Shown: piece by piece, positions 11,127 to 21,517 of the stretch
How positions within the stretch are numbered: the first letter of the stretch is position 1
Layout of the letters: every line of letters starts with the position of its first letter
Assembly: GCA_025603075.1 (NCBI GenBank)
Contig: MU626330.1
Span: forward strand, 32,050 to 96,049
Direction of reading: 5' to 3'
Origin: Neoconidiobolus thromboides FSU 785
Lineage: Eukaryota; Entomophthoromycota; Entomophthoromycetes; Entomophthorales; Neoconidiobolaceae
DNA: 64,000 nucleotides
The notes under the pieces: generated by a model
What the model was told of the DNA's origin: nothing
What the model saw: only the letters and a program-made list of their open reading frames with translations
The model's database searches: none
Program-made: the position numbers and the translations under genes

Positions 11127-13461
11127 TGCTTAAAATTATACTTTTGATCCTTGATTTTTATATAGCTTATATGCCTTTATACTTTAATGATTCACACTTT
11201 TGCTATGTAATGTTTATATAGTTTTTAATCCGATGCTCCTTCTCCCTAACAACTTGTAAAAATAAATATTACTGGTTTGAAATGAAGAAAACATTGATTT
11301 AAAATTTTCAATTTATAGTACAAATAAATTATCAAAGGATCTCATTAGATAGGTTGAGTTAGGAAGTCAAAAAACTATGTTATATTATATCATTATTTAA
11401 CTAAAAGTGTCTATTTAAATAATATTCAATTACTAGGCGACTAAATTTAGAACTATTACATTAATACTTTCATGTCATATAATATATAATTTATCATTAT
11501 TCGATAATATGTCGCGTTATTATATTATTTTTACGAGAAAAATTATACATACTCACCATATGAAATTAAAATATTAAATCTACAATTGGTAATAAAGCTA
11601 GCATTAGCTTTAAAAAGTTTTCTTAAAGGCAGCAGTATAATTAAATTTTAGTTAGCAATCTCTAAATTCAGGTCATCAATAATACTTTTAACTCATTAAG
11701 ATATTTTAAAGTAAACTAATTTCTACTTATTATTTACTACATTGGTAAACTAGAAAGCTTTGTTGCCCTTGTAATGTGATTTAAGCATAGATTCACGTGC
11801 ACTATTTAAAGAATAAAGTATGTTTAGTGGAACCATTTTATTGCTTATATTTTTTGATATTTAGTTATATCTCTTTTTTAAAATCCCAGAAGTGGTAACA
11901 TTCTTAAATGCCTTATTACTAAAAGGAAATGTATCTCTTTTTAGGCCTAATAATTTTTTATATAAAGCAAAGATATTAAGACGTTTGGGTATATGAGTTA
12001 TATTTGCTGTTGGTAATCTACTACATAAAGGATAGTGTTTATTAACCTTCTTTTTTCTCCTGAAAGGCATGAGTTTGAAATGGCTTATTAATTAAAATAA
12101 AATATATATACTATAAGCAGCGAATTCTAAAAATTAGTTTATTAATAATGGCTTTATGGAAGCATAGAAAGAAAGTAAAAACCCTTTTTGTTTTTTGTGA
12201 ATTGAGTAGAACAAAAATATAATAATTTTGACTCTAATCTCCATAAAGATTCCTATTGCATGAGGAGAACAGTAGAAATCAATGGGAGGAACCTATGAGC
12301 AGGATGGGTAAACTTTGGATTGGTGAACTTTTTTTGAAAGATCCATAATCCAATGGAAAGAATAGGAGTCTAGCCAAAGACAATATCTAGAAAAAAGAAC
12401 TAATAATGCAAAAAATGCAAGTGAGTGGGGGAGAGGGTTGGTGAAAATAGTAAGAAAGGACAATACATATGCCCATAGATACAAGATGAGGACCAAAAAA
12501 CAAAGCTATAAAAGGAAATTAAACCAAAAGAAGAATGATGAAGACAATAGACCTTGTACATGTTTAAACTTAACAATAACAGCTTGAAAGGTGAAGATAA
12601 TATGTATGTATGTATTACTAACAGAAGAAAAAGGAATTTTAGTTTAGAAAATTTTAACATAATAAATTACTATAAGTCAAATAAAGTCAAAACGTAAGTG
12701 ATACATTTTTTTGAATTTAACAGAATGAATGAACTTTAAAGCAGTTTGTTATGACTAAAATAAATAAATCAAATAATGAGGAGGTTGATTATAAAGTAGG
12801 AATCCTCTTTCCTGTTTATTATAGAAGATCTTAGCTTTAGTTTAAGAAAATCTATGTAATCAAAAAGTTTTCGATCTGACAGAAATGGAAAGCACAAGGG
12901 CCTTTTCGTTTCTTATCAAAGTAAGTTCCTTATGGCATTTAGAAATCGTCAATAAAGTAGAGGAACAGAAGTCAGCAACAAACCAAGAATAACAATATTG
13001 ATTTAGTTTTTAACCAAGTAATTCAACATATTTTTTGCATAAAACCTTCAACTGATGTTTTGTTCAATTTTCACTCTAAAAGTGGTCAAAATAACAAAAA
13101 AGGCATTCTGAATAAAATTGTTGAATAAAAGTCTCAAAGAGTCAAGTGTAAATTAGTTTTATCAATCTATGCTTAACCTCTTAGAAAAAAATCTTTAATA
13201 ATATATAATTTACATAAATATTTGAATATGGTCTTTAGCTTTAGTACTTTACTATAAAAGTAAAATAGACCACCATTATTTTAAATTTAAACGCAGACTT
13301 TAATTGTTCTATTTTTAATTGTTCAATTTTATTGGTTAAATTTAATAAAAATAAATTGCTTACAGATCTTTATATTTTTTAATTGGATATTGAAATAATA
13401 TCCTTTAACTAAATGAATTGTATTATGTAAATATTCATTTTCATTTCACATTTTTTATTTC
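11127..13461. other. Long intergenic region between P450 and Zn2Cys6 gene
   Basis: 2.3 kb divergent gap. It contains one small reading frame on the minus strand (11861-12070). A purine-rich stretch with somewhat higher GC than its surroundings follows at about 12240-13000, without a convincing gene. The 300 bp next to the Zn2Cys6 start is very AT-rich and probably its promoter. Confidence 0.5.
11861..12070 (-). CDS. Small basic hypothetical protein, doubtful
   Basis: A 69-codon frame opening with a very basic N-terminus (MPFRRKKKVNKHY) and containing ALYKKLLGLKR, which is reminiscent of the LYR motif of small mitochondrial assembly factors (LYR proteins). Codon use is like that of neighbouring genes. 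No intron or upstream extension was recognised. It could be a small LYR-like protein, an exon of a larger gene, or chance. Confidence 0.25.
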   Translation of the reverse strand: MPFRRKKKVNKHYPLCSRLPTANITHIPKRLNIFALYKKLLGLKRDTFPFSNKAFKNVTTSGILKKRYN

Positions 13462-15228
13462 ATGGAGCAACAAGATATGTCAAATTCAAAGAAAATAGGC
13501 CATAGATGTGATCAATGTTATCAAAGTCACGTCAAATGCGACAAGTTGCTGCCTAAATGTTCAAGATGTCTTAGGAGGAAAACTGATTGTACTTTTATAA
13601 GAGAGACTGTATATAATAAAGAGATAGACGCTCAGTATGGGTCATATAAAAGGCAAGTCGCACGCAAAGTTAATGTTAAAACAGAGAAGAAATTTATATA
13701 TGTAAAGGAAAATAAACTTAGTTTAAAACAACTTCAATCAAAAGGAGAGATTGAGTATCAACTATTAAAATTACCTAAAGGTTATAATTTTTCATATAAT
13801 ATCCTTGGGATATTTAATAAGTTCCAAAGAAAACTATTACTGGAAAACTTGTTAAATTTTATTCAAAATCCGTCTCCATTTTTTCCTAGTAAAGGTCTAA
13901 ACCTTTTCATCACATTAATAGAAAAACTGAATTTAGTATCATATAAACCTATAAAATTGATTTCGATATCCAAGGTACCAGAGGAAACTGAACTCAATAT
14001 CAGACCAATTTTAAGCCAGGCCATAGTCAACTACTTTAAAGTTATCAACAAGGTGTTCCCCTTATTCGATGAAACAAGATTCAGTTTCATTTCACGCTCG
14101 TTCCATTTAAAACTAGCAATACTTACAGGTGGGCTTTTATGTATGGAGCAAACTAAAACAGTAAAGGGTTTAATTAAATATTTTGAGGGAGAAATTTATA
14201 GCTTTGTTAAAAATATTCCCAGAATTAAACCCAGTTTAGAAAACATACAACTAATTCTTGTATTAGTTGGGAGTATATCTTATTTTCCATGGGTTAATAG
14301 TCTTAAAGAGTTTCTTCTATTTCACTGCTATAGAATATCGTTTATAATAGGATTAAATCAATCTTCGAGCAAGTTATCAAGAAAAATTAATATAGAAAGG
14401 GTTTATACTTATTGCATGTTAAACTTTTATTATAATGGCAATTTAATAACTTATGGTTCATATGCTGCTGAACCTATACTTCCTTTAGAGTTGAAAAAGA
14501 TAGAAAATGATTATACGTATAAATTCTCAAATTATAAGTTTAATTTTAGCAAAAATGATAAAGAGATACAACAATATTGTTTTTTGAAATTACAAGAATT
14601 TTATTATATATTGAGTACCCTATTTTTTGATTTACGATTGATTAAAGAGGAAAGTACAAGGCAAAGGGAAGATCAATTAAAATTTGACAATATTTTAAAA
14701 AAACTTTCATTTAAAGTATTGGTTATTAAAGAAAAATATACTAGGATTTTAGATGATCTTATAGTAAAAGTAGATAGTCAAGGCTTAATAGGATTTATCA
14801 AAGAGTATCAGTATTGTATTATTCATTTTTTCCACCAAGTCAATTTTTATATTTATACTATCCAGTTTAATATATCTAAAGAAAAAAAGATTTATGAAAT
14901 GCAAGAATATACAACTGGTAAAAATATTAGCATAAATACATCATATCACATTGAAAATATACTTTTAAAGTGTTATTTAGCAATTGATAGTGCTGTTATG
15001 AATTGTCATAATTATACACTTGCCTTCGATTGTCCGCTCGTTTCTACTTGTTTGATCTTTATGATGCGGTTTGGAGGAAATAGTGAGGAGAATTTGATCT
15101 ACGTTCAAAAAGGAAAAGAATTTCTACACTCTTTATTGAAGTCACCTTCTGCTATGGGAATATGTGAAATGAATTTAAAGCTCCTTGAAATCACCAGTAA
15201 GTCGCTAAATACTATTAAAATTGAATAA
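13462..15228 (+). CDS. Zn2Cys6 fungal transcription factor
   Basis: Single-exon gene of 588 residues. The N-terminus holds a complete binuclear zinc cluster with Cys16, 19, 26, 33, 36 and 43 (CDQCYQSHVKC...CSRCLRRKTDC), followed by a basic linker. The rest is mainly helical and could be a fungal-specific middle homology region, but no clear motif allows a subfamily call. It should act in the nucleus as a gene-specific regulator binding CGG-type sites. The nearest possible targets are the divergent P450 gene and the TspO-like array downstream; either link is inference. The protein is unusually rich in Ile, Lys and Asn, as expected from the AT-rich genome. Confidence 0.9.
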   Translation: MEQQDMSNSKKIGHRCDQCYQSHVKCDKLLPKCSRCLRRKTDCTFIRETVYNKEIDAQYGSYKRQVARKVNVKTEKKFIYVKENKLSLKQLQSKGEIEYQLLKLPKGYNFSYNILGIFNKFQRKLLLENLLNFIQNPSPFFPSKGLNLFITLIEKLNLVSYKPIKLISISKVPEETELNIRPILSQAIVNYFKVINKVFPLFDETRFSFISRSFHLKLAILTGGLLCMEQTKTVKGLIKYFEGEIYSFVKNIPRIKPSLENIQLILVLVGSISYFPWVNSLKEFLLFHCYRISFIIGLNQSSSKLSRKINIERVYTYCMLNFYYNGNLITYGSYAAEPILPLELKKIENDYTYKFSNYKFNFSKNDKEIQQYCFLKLQEFYYILSTLFFDLRLIKEESTRQREDQLKFDNILKKLSFKVLVIKEKYTRILDDLIVKVDSQGLIGFIKEYQYCIIHFFHQVNFYIYTIQFNISKEKKIYEMQEYTTGKNISINTSYHIENILLKCYLAIDSAVMNCHNYTLAFDCPLVSTCLIFMMRFGGNSEENLIYVQKGKEFLHSLLKSPSAMGICEMNLKLLEITSKSLNTIKIE

Positions 15229-15422
15229 TCAAAATCAAATACTCATTTTTTATATTATTGGGGTTCACTTTTTTGACATTAAAATTTACTACTAATACAG
15301 TTTAAAGAGCAATTTTTTAATATCCTAAGTCAAGCATTTATAGAATATAATATTATTTCAAAAGAAATTAGCTTGTAGTTGAAAAGCTTGATAAAGTTAT
15401 TATTTTTTACTAGTTTAAATAA

Positions 15423-15521
15423 ATGGGGGTGTTTTTTTTGGTTTCATTGTTTTTTTCATCTTTTAAGCACTATTTGAGCGGAAAAATTGTTAATAAAAAT
15501 AAACACAAAATAATCCCCAAA
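15423..15521 (-). mobile_element. MITE-like element, copy 2
   Basis: Reverse-orientation copy: left ATGGGGGTGTTTTTTTTGG, internal TTTTAAGCACTATTTGAGCG and GAAAAATTGTTAATAAAA, degenerate right end AATCCCCAAATA. It lies 195 bp after the Zn2Cys6 stop. Confidence 0.8.
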
Positions 15522-16494
15522 TACCGTAACTCAGATTCAATAGTTAGATAATAAATAATATTTTTTATATTATATTAATAGTTTGAATAATATTGTAATT
15601 TTTAAAAAAAATTAATAAAATAGATCTGAAGCCTATTGTTAATTTATTACTTATTTTTTCACATTTGTTTACTTATTGGCATCAAAATTCAGTAAAGTTA
15701 CTAAAGTAATAATAGATTTAGTATAATAAATATCAGTTTAAACTATCCTTTTTTTTGAAATTGTGTGAAATTGAATAATTGTCAAAAAAATTTCAAAGCA
15801 GTCATTAAATCTATGGTAAATTTATTGTAGTTTACTTACAGAATAAGGTCCTAACACCTTTGGATATTTCACATATTTACAAACTCGCTTTGTTTCTGTA
15901 ATAGAATAATACTTAGCATAATTTTGTTACAACTACTCTTATATAAACAACACAACCCTATCTACAAATAACATTTCTCCACTTTATACACAAGTTTATC
16001 CTTATAAATTCACACAGCAATTAACTTTTATTAGTCTAAATTAAACTTAAAAGCATTAATTATCATGAATTAAATATCCAGAATTCTAATTAGAAGAAGT
16101 AAATACTAATTTTGCAAATATGGCTTTTATGTAATAAATAACCATTGAATTGTTATTGAATCTTTGAGATCTAAATCGAGATTTGTTTGCTAAAATTAAG
16201 GTTCGATCTATAAAGAATTTCAAAAAATATAAATAAATAATATTGAAATTTGTATTTAGAAATTGAAACATGTACTCCAAGATTCTATTATTTCTAATTA
16301 AAACTGCCTTTTGACAAAGAAATCAAAGTATAGTATTTTTAAAAGAATTCTTTAATTTTCTTTTTATTTCTACCCATTTTCCTGGAGTTGTGATTAAAAA
16401 TTTTACGATCTACAATGGAATGATTTAAGAATTACTCTCCACTTTTTATTTAAATTTGTTTGAATTTAAACTATTGTTTTAGATTTCAGTTACT

Positions 16495-16541
16495 AAAAAT
16501 TGCTTTCGGGGATTTACTTTTAATATTTATAGTATATAAAG
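16495..16541 (+). promoter_or_regulatory. Promoter block of TspO-like copy 1
   Basis: GCTTTCGGGGATTTACTTTTAAT followed by the TATA-like TATATAAA at 16533-16540, 43 bp before the ATG. The same block and spacing recur before the other two copies. Confidence 0.55.
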
Positions 16542-16583
16542 TCAAGGTACTGTGAATAGAATAATTTATAAAAATAAAATACA

Positions 16584-17435
16584 ATGGTTAATAAAGTGTT
16601 GTCTTTAAGAATATTAAACTTCGTCACTGGTTTAGCAGCCATTATTGTAAATATTATCACAACTTTAGTTCCATTAAATGGCAGCAGGTTGAGCGATATG
16701 GACAATAATGTCAACAAAATTATGCCTGCTGGTACTGCTTTTTCAATCTGGGCCGTCATTTATATATTTAAGCTATTATTTATGAGCTATCAACTATTCC
16801 CAAGAACATATGACTTAAAATACATCAATTATGGCATCACCCCATACTTTAGTTTATTAGCTTTATTAAATATTACTTGGCTACTCACACAGGCTTATCT
16901 TAAAGATGAGTTATATATTGTGCAGCTTATTGTTATTTATGTGATGTTTGTTGTATTGTTAGTTATGTATTCAATGACCTTTAAATACATCAAGAACGAC
17001 CTCATATTAAGTACTGAGTCAAATAATAATTTCTATTTGAATTATTGGTTAGGTAGAGTATGGTTATCCATCTATTTTGCTTGGATTACAGGTGCTATAT
17101 GCGTTGATTCCTTCTCTGTTTTCTCTGATCTTCCAACAACAACTTATATAAGTTCTACTATCACTTTATGCTTATTAGCTATACTCACAATAGTGATAGT
17201 ATTTATCAATCGTGATGTAGCTTTCAGTTTAACTTTTATTTGGACTTCAGCTTGGATCATTGTTAATCATAAAAATGTTGAAGAAGGGTATCCACTTTTT
17301 ATTACTGCTTGTGTTGTTATTGCAGTTGTTTCAATTGTTACGGTTGTAGCTTTTATCTTAAATTTGAAATTTGTTTTTAATCGAAGAAAGATTAGCGAAA
17401 CAGAAATTGAGAAATTGAATAATGAGATATCTTAG
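16584..17435 (+). CDS. Eight-TM protein resembling TspO/tryptophan-rich sensory proteins, copy 1
   Basis: Single exon, 283 residues, with about eight hydrophobic segments (near residues 10-30, 50-70, 85-105, 108-133, 157-180, 188-208, 212-228 and 236-262) and a charged C-terminal tail. The motif AFSIWAVIYIFKLLFMSYQL in the second segment, then NITWLL, recalls bacterial tryptophan-rich sensory (TspO/MBR-related) proteins, in which FSIWGVIYL...YQL is typical; this assignment is from memory and moderate. The best conserved part among the three local copies is NYWLGRVWLSIYFAWITGA plus ICVDSFSVFS. Function is unknown; TspO relatives bind tetrapyrroles or sterols. Copies 2 and 3 follow in tandem on the same strand at about 2 kb intervals with shared upstream and downstream blocks. 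Confidence 0.75.
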   Translation: MVNKVLSLRILNFVTGLAAIIVNIITTLVPLNGSRLSDMDNNVNKIMPAGTAFSIWAVIYIFKLLFMSYQLFPRTYDLKYINYGITPYFSLLALLNITWLLTQAYLKDELYIVQLIVIYVMFVVLLVMYSMTFKYIKNDLILSTESNNNFYLNYWLGRVWLSIYFAWITGAICVDSFSVFSDLPTTTYISSTITLCLLAILTIVIVFINRDVAFSLTFIWTSAWIIVNHKNVEEGYPLFITACVVIAVVSIVTVVAFILNLKFVFNRRKISETEIEKLNNEIS

Positions 17436-17460
17436 AATATATATATGTTTATTACTTAAA

Positions 17461-17520
17461 AGGTTCCCAAGCTGATTCAACTATTTCAAACATCTATCAA
17501 ACCATAATAATTTTGACTAA
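17461..17520 (+). other. Conserved 3' block of TspO-like copy 1
   Basis: A 60-bp stretch 25 bp after the stop (GGTTCCCAAGCTGATTCAAC onward) aligns with the sequence at the same place after copies 2 and 3. It probably belongs to the 3' UTR. Confidence 0.5.
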
Positions 17521-17889
17521 ATTTTTAGCTCATATTGAAGATAATGTTTTTATTATATTTAATAAAACTTAATTAACGAAAAATTTCATTTTGAATTTAT
17601 TATAATTTTCAATATTAAAAACTTATTTTTATAAAAATTTATCATATGTCCTAACATAAATTTGTTCTATTTAATTTTATTTTTAACTAATTTCAGAAAA
17701 TTCTTGTTATTTATATTACTTGTATTTTTTTATTATATTTAATATATTCAACGATTATTAAATTTAATAATAAAACTTAAAAAAGTAAAAACATGATATC
17801 ACAGAGTGTCTAAAATTTTTATAGGAGTATTTATATTGTTATAATTTAAATAATAAAAGCAAATAAGATAACAGAATTAGTAGATATAC

Positions 17890-17938
17890 TTCAAAATTGT
17901 TAGTAAAATTCTTAAACACAAAAATATATCTTCATATA
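17890..17938 (-). mobile_element. Truncated MITE-like fragment
   Basis: TTCAAAATTGTTAGTAAAAT and TCTTAAACACAAAAATATAT then CTTCATA match the right half of a reverse-orientation copy; the left half is not recognisable. Confidence 0.6.
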
Positions 17939-18233
17939 ATAACTTTCTTTTTGTTTTTTCTACATTATAATATTTATATATAAAGCTTTCAATATGAGTA
18001 TAAATTTCAAATTAAGAAAATTTGGAAAAGGTTATTTTAAGCTCACTTTGTTTCGGCCCTAATAACTTTATTACTTTAATTTTATTAATACAGGAGTCAA
18101 ATATAATAAATTACAGATCATTTTAAACTATATCCATTAGTTTTTCTGTCTCATTTACTTTTATTGTTCAAACTATAATAATATAAATACTTTCACATAA
18201 ACTTTAGATACCTTGTACTTTTGTCAATTACTG

Positions 18234-18332
18234 TATGGGGATGTATTTGTGTTTAAGAATTTTACTAACAAATTTCCCGCTGAAATAGCGCTTAAAAAAT
18301 GGAAAAAATAATGAAGTCAAAACACTCCCATG
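18234..18332 (+). mobile_element. MITE-like element, copy 3
   Basis: Forward copy: TATGGGGATGTATTTGTG, internal AGAATTTTACTAACAAATTT, GCGCTTAAAAAATGG, right end ACACTCCCATG. Confidence 0.85.
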
Positions 18333-18579
18333 TCTATTAATATTAATATATTTATCAAATTTCAATTGCTATAATTATACTATAATTTAAATAATACCTT
18401 AAAAGTCAAGGCTTACAATATTATATAATACAATATAATCAACATAAGTTATAAAAGACAAAACAATGTATAAATCATTTTAATAAACTGTTCATTAAAA
18501 TAGATTTAAAGATTGTTACAATTTTTTACTATAACTTTATTTAAATTTAAAACTAAAATTTTTAGGTGCATTTATTAAC

Positions 18580-18622
18580 AAACGTCTTCGGAGATTTAGG
18601 TTTAATATCTAAAATATATAAG
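18580..18622 (+). promoter_or_regulatory. Promoter block of TspO-like copy 2
   Basis: CGTCTTCGGAGATTTAGGTT then TATATAAG at 18615-18622, 42 bp before the ATG. It aligns with the blocks of copies 1 and 3, so the promoter of this nonsense-bearing copy is preserved. Confidence 0.55.
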
Positions 18623-18664
18623 GAAGATTAAATTAGATCAATAATTTAATCTGCAGAAAAAATA

Positions 18665-19540
18665 ATGGCTAACAATATATTGATTTCACGAGTTCTTAAC
18701 TTCATTATAGGTTTAATAACTATCATTGTAAATGGCATTATAACTGTAGTTCCAATAAATGGTGGAAGATTAATAGATAGGGATGATAGTTTAAACAAAT
18801 TTATGCCATCTCCAGTTGCATTTTCGATCTAGGGTATTATTTACATATTTAAATTAGCCTTTATGATCTACCAATTATTACCAAGGACCTATAACTTAAA
18901 ATATATCAATTATGGTATTACCCCATATTTCAGCACATTAGCGCTATTGAATATGACTTGGCTAATTACAGAAGCTTACCTTAGAAATAGTTACGATTTT
19001 ATACAACTATTTATCCTTTATACCATGTTTATTGTATTATTTTTCATGTATACAACTACATTTAGCTATATCAAAAAGGACTTCATAATGAGAACTGAAT
19101 CCAGTAACAATTTTCATTTAAATTATTGGTTTGGTAGAGTATGGTTATCTATGTATTTTGCTTGGATTACAGGTGCCATATGTGTTGATTCTTTCTCTGT
19201 TTTTTCTGACCTTCCAACATCAACTTATATAAGTTCATCTGCTATCTTGTGTTTATTAACTATAACTACAATGTTTGTACTTCATGCTAACCGCGATGTT
19301 GTTTTCAGTTTAACTTTTATTTGGTTTACGTCTTGGATTATTGTCCACAACAAGAGTGTCAAAGAAGCGTATGTTCTTATTATCACCTCTATTATTGTAC
19401 TTTCGATCATTTTAATAGCTACAGTCATTACATTTGCTTTAAATATCAAGTTTATTATTAATAGATATAGGGGAATAGAAAGTGAACCAGAAAGTGAAAG
19501 TGAAAGTGAAAGTAAAGAATTGAATTTATATTATAAATAA
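18665..19540 (+). pseudogene. TspO-like eight-TM protein, copy 2, with in-frame TAG
   Basis: The reading frame starts at 18665 (MANNILISRVLNF) and aligns with copies 1 and 3 throughout. Codon 56, at 18830-18832, is TAG where both others have TGG for the conserved Trp of FSIW. This single base change is the only disruption; the remaining 235 codons are open to the stop at 19540 and keep NYWFGRVWLSMYFAWITGA. A truncated protein could start at the Met at 18863, but it would lack the first TM segments. The C-terminus carries a (Glu-Ser)n run encoded by a GAAAGT microsatellite. It could be a very young pseudogene, a readthrough gene, an allele or a sequencing error. Confidence 0.7.
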
Positions 19541-19560
19541 ATAATTTTAATCATTGTTTA

Positions 19561-19620
19561 TAGGATTTCCAACCTTGCTTGATTACTTTAAACGTTCATC
19601 GAATTATAACAGTCTTGATT
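19561..19620 (+). other. Conserved 3' block of TspO-like copy 2
   Basis: GGATTTCCAACCTTGCTTGA and TTTAAACGTTCATCGAATTA align with the blocks behind copies 1 and 3; likely 3' UTR. Confidence 0.5.
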
Positions 19621-20200
19621 AAAGTTTAGACAAGATTGAGGATTTCCAATTCTTTATTATATTTTAATGAAAGTTTAATTTTCAAAATGGACTTTACAAG
19701 AAGCTATTCATTATTTGAATTTACTCATCTTAATCAAAGTTCCCCTTTATAACTGTCAATTTTATATAATAAACATTATCTTAAACATTTATTTAAAAAC
19801 TAGTCGTATGAGCTTGCAAACCTTGTATTCTATTTTTATTTTTTATTTATTTATATAAAATTACTACTACAAATATTAGCTTTATTTGTTGTAGCTAAAT
19901 TAATTACTTGGTATTTAAATCAACTTTGGGACAAAGATCGTGTTTAACTGGCTTATAAATACAATAAGGATATTTGGTCAAGGAACTTTACCTTCATAAT
20001 AAATAATTTTTTAATGTCAGTTTTTATTAATACTTATTTAGAAGATATAATACTTTAATATCTAACTTTCGAAAATAATATTAATTGTATTGAATTTCAA
20101 AATATCTGACAGTGCTTAATCTTATATAATAAGTTTCAACAAAAATTTACCAGCTATTTAACATTCAAATGTTAAACTTGTAGTTGAAGTTTATTTAATA

Positions 20201-20302
20201 TATGGGGATGTTTTTTTTGATTTCATTACTTTTATCATTTTTTAAGCACTGTTTGAGCAGAAAGATTGTTAGTAAAATTCTTAAGAAAACACACCCCCAT
20301 AT
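20201..20302 (-). mobile_element. MITE-like element, copy 4
   Basis: Reverse copy with intact ends: TATGGGGATGTTTTTTTTGA at the left and ACACCCCCATA at the right; internal TTTTTTAAGCACTGTTTGAG and TTGTTAGTAAAATTCTTAA. Flanked by TA on both sides. Confidence 0.87.
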
Positions 20303-20595
20303 TATTCTTTAGAATTTTTATAAATGCACTTTTATAAAAATATAATAAAAAGTCTAATTGAAATTTATAACTATTAAATAAATTATTATCTCTAATTACA
20401 ATTTTTAAAAGTGGTGATTTATGTATGATAATAATATTATTAAGTATTATTCAAGTTATAAAAATGTAAAAAAGAAGATCAAGATTTAACTCATTTTGAT
20501 TGGAGTGTCCATAATAGGTGTGATAGAATAATACGTCATTTTTTTTATTTTAAACCAATTTTAATCTCAGTCAAAATTTAAGCATTATTTACTAA

Positions 20596-20637
20596 AATGC
20601 TTATGGAGATTTAGTTTTAATTTTTAAAGTATAAAAA
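20596..20637 (+). promoter_or_regulatory. Promoter block of TspO-like copy 3
   Basis: AATGCTTATGGAGATTTAGT followed by AGTATAAAAAC at 20629-20639, about 45 bp before the ATG; same order and spacing as for copies 1 and 2. Confidence 0.55.
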
Positions 20638-20683
20638 CACAAGCAAAATCCAATTTATTTTATATTTTATATTTTAAATTTAA

Positions 20684-21517
20684 ATGAATAATAAAATATT
20701 ATTATCAAGAATATTCAACTTTGTTTCTGGTATAATTGCTCTTAGTATCAATGGCTTTATAAAAGTAGTACCAATCAAAGGTAATAATCCAAATCAATTG
20801 ATGCCATCTCCAATTGCATTTTCAATTTGGGGGATTATTTATTTATTTAAATTAAGTTTTATGATTTATCAATTATTACCAAGAACATATACTTTAAAAT
20901 ATATTAATAAAGGTATCACTCCTTACTTTAGTATATTAGCTTTATTAAATATAACCTGGTTAATTACTCAATCTCAATTTCGAGGTGCTTATTATTTTAT
21001 TCAACTTATTGTTATATATTTGATGTTTTTAATATTATTTTTTATGTATACAACTACGTTTAAGTATATTAAAAATGACCTTATAATGAAAATAGAATCT
21101 AATGATAATTTTTATTTAAATTATTGGTTTGGTAGAGTATGGTTATCTATGTATTTTGCTTGGATTACAGGTGCTATCTGTGTGGATTCCTTTTCTGTAT
21201 TTTCTAGTTTTTCATCAACAAATTATATAAGTTCATCTTTAACTTTATGCTTATTAACTATAATTACAATGTTTGTACTTCACATTAACCGTGATGTTGT
21301 ATTTAGTTTAACTTTTATTTGGTTTACATCTTGGGTATTAATCAATAATAAGGATATTGAAGGTAGTTATCCACTTTTTATTACTTCTATTATAGCTATT
21401 GGCATTATTTCTATTGCTTCTATTATGACTTTAATTTTAAATATTCAATTTGTTATTAATCGTAATAGAGGTATTGAAATGAATACAGAAAATGAAAGTA
21501 AGCGATTAAATTCCTAA
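20684..21517 (+). CDS. Eight-TM protein resembling TspO/tryptophan-rich sensory proteins, copy 3
   Basis: Single exon, 277 residues, intact. Same TM layout as copy 1, with FSIWGIIYLFKLSFMIYQLL in the second segment and NYWFGRVWLSMYFAWITGA in the fifth. The N-terminus is a few residues shorter because an acidic loop between TM1 and TM2 is reduced. It resembles copy 2 more than copy 1 in several places (for example FIWFTSW and MFVLH.NRDVVFS), suggesting that copies 2 and 3 come from the more recent duplication. The C-terminal tail is charged and probably cytosolic. Function as discussed for copy 1 is unknown. Confidence 0.75.
   Translation: MNNKILLSRIFNFVSGIIALSINGFIKVVPIKGNNPNQLMPSPIAFSIWGIIYLFKLSFMIYQLLPRTYTLKYINKGITPYFSILALLNITWLITQSQFRGAYYFIQLIVIYLMFLILFFMYTTTFKYIKNDLIMKIESNDNFYLNYWFGRVWLSMYFAWITGAICVDSFSVFSSFSSTNYISSSLTLCLLTIITMFVLHINRDVVFSLTFIWFTSWVLINNKDIEGSYPLFITSIIAIGIISIASIMTLILNIQFVINRNRGIEMNTENESKRLNS

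Larger units (their letters stand above)
15229..16583. other. Intergenic, Zn2Cys6 gene to first TspO-like gene
   Basis: 1.35 kb, AT-rich. It contains MITE copy 2 and, at its right end, the promoter block shared by the three TspO-like genes. A minus-strand frame at 16086-16280 has no recognisable content and is regarded as chance. Confidence 0.5.
17436..18664. other. Intergenic between TspO-like copies 1 and 2
   Basis: Holds the conserved 3' block of copy 1 (about 17461-17520), a half MITE (17890-17938), full MITE copy 3 and the promoter block of copy 2. No other gene is seen. Confidence 0.55.
19541..20683. other. Intergenic between TspO-like copies 2 and 3
   Basis: Contains the 3' block of copy 2 (19561-19620), MITE copy 4 and the promoter block of copy 3. 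No gene is seen. Confidence 0.55.

Noticed and set aside
12293..12660. Two overlapping hydrophobic minus-strand frames
   Set aside because: Low-complexity Leu/Phe/Ser-rich translations of a purine-rich + strand; no motif and two competing frames.
16190..16205. GGTTCGATCT resembling a tRNA B-box
   Set aside because: No A-box, acceptor stem or cloverleaf could be formed around it.
16086..16280. 64-codon minus-strand frame
   Set aside because: AT-rich composition, no motif and no exon partners.
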